From assembly GCA_014529385.2 (NCBI GenBank), contig CM043952.1, positions 149,385,057 to 149,449,056 on the forward strand: 64,000 nt of DNA. Direction: 5' to 3'. Source of the stretch: Adiantum capillus-veneris. Taxonomy: Eukaryota > Streptophyta > Polypodiopsida > Polypodiales > Pteridaceae. The notes under the pieces are model-generated. The model was not told where the DNA came from, did not search any database, and saw only the letters and a list, made by a program, of their open reading frames with translations. A program made the translations under genes and the position numbers. Each line of letters begins with the position of its first letter. Position 1 is the stretch's first letter. Below, piece after piece: positions 61,626 to 64,000 of the stretch.

Positions 61626-62315
61626 ATGTCACAAACTGCTAACGTGTCAAAGCCCTAAAGAATGGAGCCAACTTGCAGATGCCGGCCGAGGGGCCTAAAC
61701 CCTATGAAGAACAAGTAACAGAAGAAGAAGTCCTACCAACTTATGGGGACCCCGTCCGATGGGGCCCCAAGTGACATAAAGATTAAAATAAAGCAGGACC
61801 CGCAATTGATGACGTGGCAGTTTTCGAAAATTGCTTTGACATGATGACGTGGCAGTTGTACGGATTTCCGTAAATTACGTTGGCAGCTTTTGACATTGCT
61901 TTTTGGACCAGAAGCTTTTGAGTTTGAAGGCTTTTCATGTAAACTGCTTTTCGAGCCAGGGGCCTTTAAATATGAGGTTAGGGCTCATTCTCTGGCATGC
62001 TTCTTGGAGAAGGTGCAGAGTCTTGAGTATCGGCTTGTATTTTGTTGATGCAATATAAAGAAATACCGAAAGGGGCGCAAAGGTTTGGGGCCAATACTCA
62101 GTGTTACATGTCGTCTCTCTCTCTCTCTCTCTCAGTTCAATTGTTACTGAAGTGCTAAAAGTCTGTTCAGTTTGTTCTTTTCTATTAGCACGTGGTGCCC
62201 GTCTTGTAACAGACTTGGACACTCCAAGTCAAGAATCAACCGCGACAGCACCAAATAACCACTTCAAAACAATTCACAGATCACAATAGATTTGCACTGG
62301 CCCGGCGGAGTTCCG
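61626..62315 (+). other. LTR-like sequence (plus strand) and spacer
   Basis: Two GATGACGTGGCAG motifs (61808-61820 and 61852-61864), a TATA-like TTTAAATATGAGG near 61966 and AAATACCGAAAGGGGCGC near 62060 occur in the same order as in the minus-strand LTR-like block at 62316-62760. This suggests a related LTR facing the opposite way. A (TC)n run lies at 62112-62133. Borders are uncertain. Confidence 0.4.
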
Positions 62316-62760
62316 TGCCTAGAGATATTGGGCCCAAAGATTGGCGCCCCTTTCGGTATTTCTTTTTATATTAATCAATCATCAAAGTACAAGAGAGCGG
62401 TTAGGGTTTCACTCTCAGACTTTGCGTCCAGATGCTCTGAGAAGTGAGGCCCTCACCACTAATTTAAAGGTTACAAGGGATGCCCAAAAGCAGAGCCCCA
62501 AAAGCTTTTAAAATCAAAAGCATCAGTTCTCTCTCTCTCTTAGAGAGTCTTTTCTCTTTTTTTTTTAAAAAAAGCAAAAGCAAAATTCGCGTCGCTCATC
62601 ATTTTCCAAAAAAAATAAATATTTTTTTTAATTTATAATAATCCGCCTCCGCGATTTTCGGAATTTAGGGTTTCTGGCAAAAATTAGGGTTTGTAGGAAT
62701 TTTAGGGTTTCTGGCAGAAATTAGGGTTTCTGCTGTCCGCCACGTCATCACTTTGTGACA
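62316..62760 (-). repeat. LTR-like block of gypsy remnant I
   Basis: On the minus strand it starts TGTCACAAAGTGATGACG after a purine run CAAGAGGGGGGTA (62761-62773), a good polypurine tract. It runs through four AAACCCTAA boxes to AAATACCGAAAGGGGCGCC. The low-coordinate end is a guess based on a CA at 62316-62317. Confidence 0.5.
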
Positions 62761-63365
62761 TACCCCCCTCTTGAAAGCATTGTAATCGACCGCGATTACG
62801 CCTGCAAAACCGACAAAAGCCATAAACCGTCTTAGCAGACACTGACTGTTAGTACCTACGTACTAGGAACACACATCTAGCACATGTACAAAATCGACAG
62901 TCACATCACACGACATCACAGGACATCACCAGACATCACAGGACATCACATGACATTCAACATTCATTCGGATCTTAGACCATGATTTATCGGCAATGTA
63001 GCTAGCAATCACATCTAGGTCCAATCGGGACCTCATCGATGTCCGATTGACTAACCCCTATTGCAACCATGTCTATTCGAGATCAATCAGACCAAAATGT
63101 TGCAGTCATTTCGGCTATCAGTTCCTGCACTCACAAAAAGTCAAGAACAAATCAGTATCATAATCAGGAATTCCATTTCATAAAGTCATCCAGCAGAATA
63201 CTGTCAGCTCTCAGTATCCCTGAAGCTCAAAGAGACATCAGTGACTTTAGTATCAAAATCGAGGCATCTGTTGACAAAGGAGTGGAGTGACTCCCCTCTT
63301 GTGCATCCCACTGCACCAGATCTTCGGCCAAGCTGAGTTTCTGGGTTCCGTTTGGAGTAGACTAT
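62761..63365. other. Non-coding 3' region of remnant I
   Basis: No gene is seen. A minisatellite of about five ACATCACAGG-like units lies at about 62903-62955. CCCCTCTTG occurs at both ends of the stretch. Confidence 0.5.
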
Positions 63366-64000
63366 GCTAAACCAAAACACCGAGGTAAAGTTTCACAATC
63401 CGAGGAGTATCTGCTAGGTCCTCCTCCTCCATCCACTTCGCATTAAATGCAGGAAAGTTCTTGAACTAAACCAAGAATCGCCTTCGGACTTTACCTTTCT
63501 TCGTATCGTTATGTGCCAAAATCTGTTCAGGAACAAGCATTTCCTCGTTTTCTTCCACTTTGGGTTGCTCATCAGGCTCCCCATCATCAGGCACATCACC
63601 CTTAACAGGGTTCAAGAGACTCACATGCAATGCATTGTGAATCCACCAACGGTTTTCGAGACAAAGCATCTGCCACCACATTCTTCTGTCCCTGCACATG
63701 GACAATCTGGAAGTGGAACTGTGACAAGATGTTCACCCACCGCATCTGCTTTTCCGAAAGTTGCTTCTATGACAAGAAGTAGCGTAAACTCTGATGGTTT
63801 GTAAAGACAGTAAAATCCGCTCCGAGTAGGTAATGCCGTCACTGAGTAAGAGCGTGGATAACCGCCAAAAGCTCTTTCCCATAGATCTGTGTTGTCATCT
63901 CCGGCCTAGAGAACAAACGGCTCTCGTAAGCTATGACATGGCCTTCTTGCATCAAGACCGTACCCAGACTACGACCACAAGCATCACAAAATACTTCAAA
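63366..64000 (-). mobile_element. Ty3/gypsy remnant I (RNase H and integrase C-terminus)
   Basis: Minus-strand translation from the window edge gives RNase H (FEVFCDACGRSLGTVLMQEG, KQMRWVNILSQFHFQIVHVQ, NVVADALSRKP). The integrase end follows closely (IHNALHVSLLNPVKGDVPDD) with a chromodomain-like tail (NDTKKGKVRRRFLVQFKNFP). The integrase core is not seen between them. The element continues beyond the window. Confidence 0.82.

Noticed and set aside
62904-62958. CRISPR-like array of ACATCACAGG units
   Set aside because: The units are contiguous with no spacers, and the context is a plant retroelement. This is a minisatellite.

Overview
This window looks like nuclear DNA of a land plant with a large, repeat-rich genome. 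The evidence is a row of nested Ty1/copia and Ty3/gypsy LTR retrotransposons with the plant-type TGGTATCAGAGC primer site, plant-telomere-like TTTAGGG motifs, a fragment of a PPR gene, and the first six exons of a plant-type agmatine deiminase. Very long GA/TC arrays are common. I cannot name the plant group from this. No prokaryotic operons, CRISPR arrays, rRNA genes or complete tRNA genes were seen.

Layout. 1-2105: the right part of a copia element (A) with its 3' LTR. 2106-6077: mostly unassigned DNA, probably including the left end of an old gypsy element (G2). 6078-11205: copia element B, which sits at the LTR/primer-site border of G2. 11206-14894 and 33163-34565: the two arms of G2. They are separated by a second gypsy element, G1 (14895-33162), which has LTRs of about 1.6 kb. 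G1 carries an unclassified 2.0-kb insert (19375-21401), copia element C, and a 2.1-kb insert with a long poly-C run in its 3' LTR (29805-31910). Inside G1, the stretch of about 22.15-27.31 kb is inverted, and it carries pieces of both G1 and copia C. 34566-36411: simple repeats. 36412-36645: PPR fragment. 36660-44205: gypsy element G3 on the minus strand, with copia element D inserted. 44206-45108: long GA and G tracts. 45109-46702: a solo LTR of the G1 family with perfect 5-bp target duplications.

46703-50008 is the only host-gene region. A small inverted-repeat element (47844-48281) holding a tRNA-like Pol III promoter block lies about 130 bp upstream of the agmatine deiminase start codon at 48413. 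Six exons with GT-AG introns are readable to 50008, after which the gene is lost in GA arrays and a diverged tandem duplication. From 53.7 kb to the right edge, gypsy remnants on the minus strand (K, F, I) alternate with a non-autonomous LTR element (E, 56221-60666). E has perfect target duplications, LTRs of about 1.25 kb and an unusual open reading frame instead of a recognisable polymerase.

Most genes here are transposon fossils and do not form a pathway. Agmatine deiminase would act in putrescine synthesis, but only its N-terminal half is visible. No convincing new multi-gene system was found. The most notable points are the inversion through two nested elements, the mosaic copia element C, element E, and the two unclassified 2-kb inserts.
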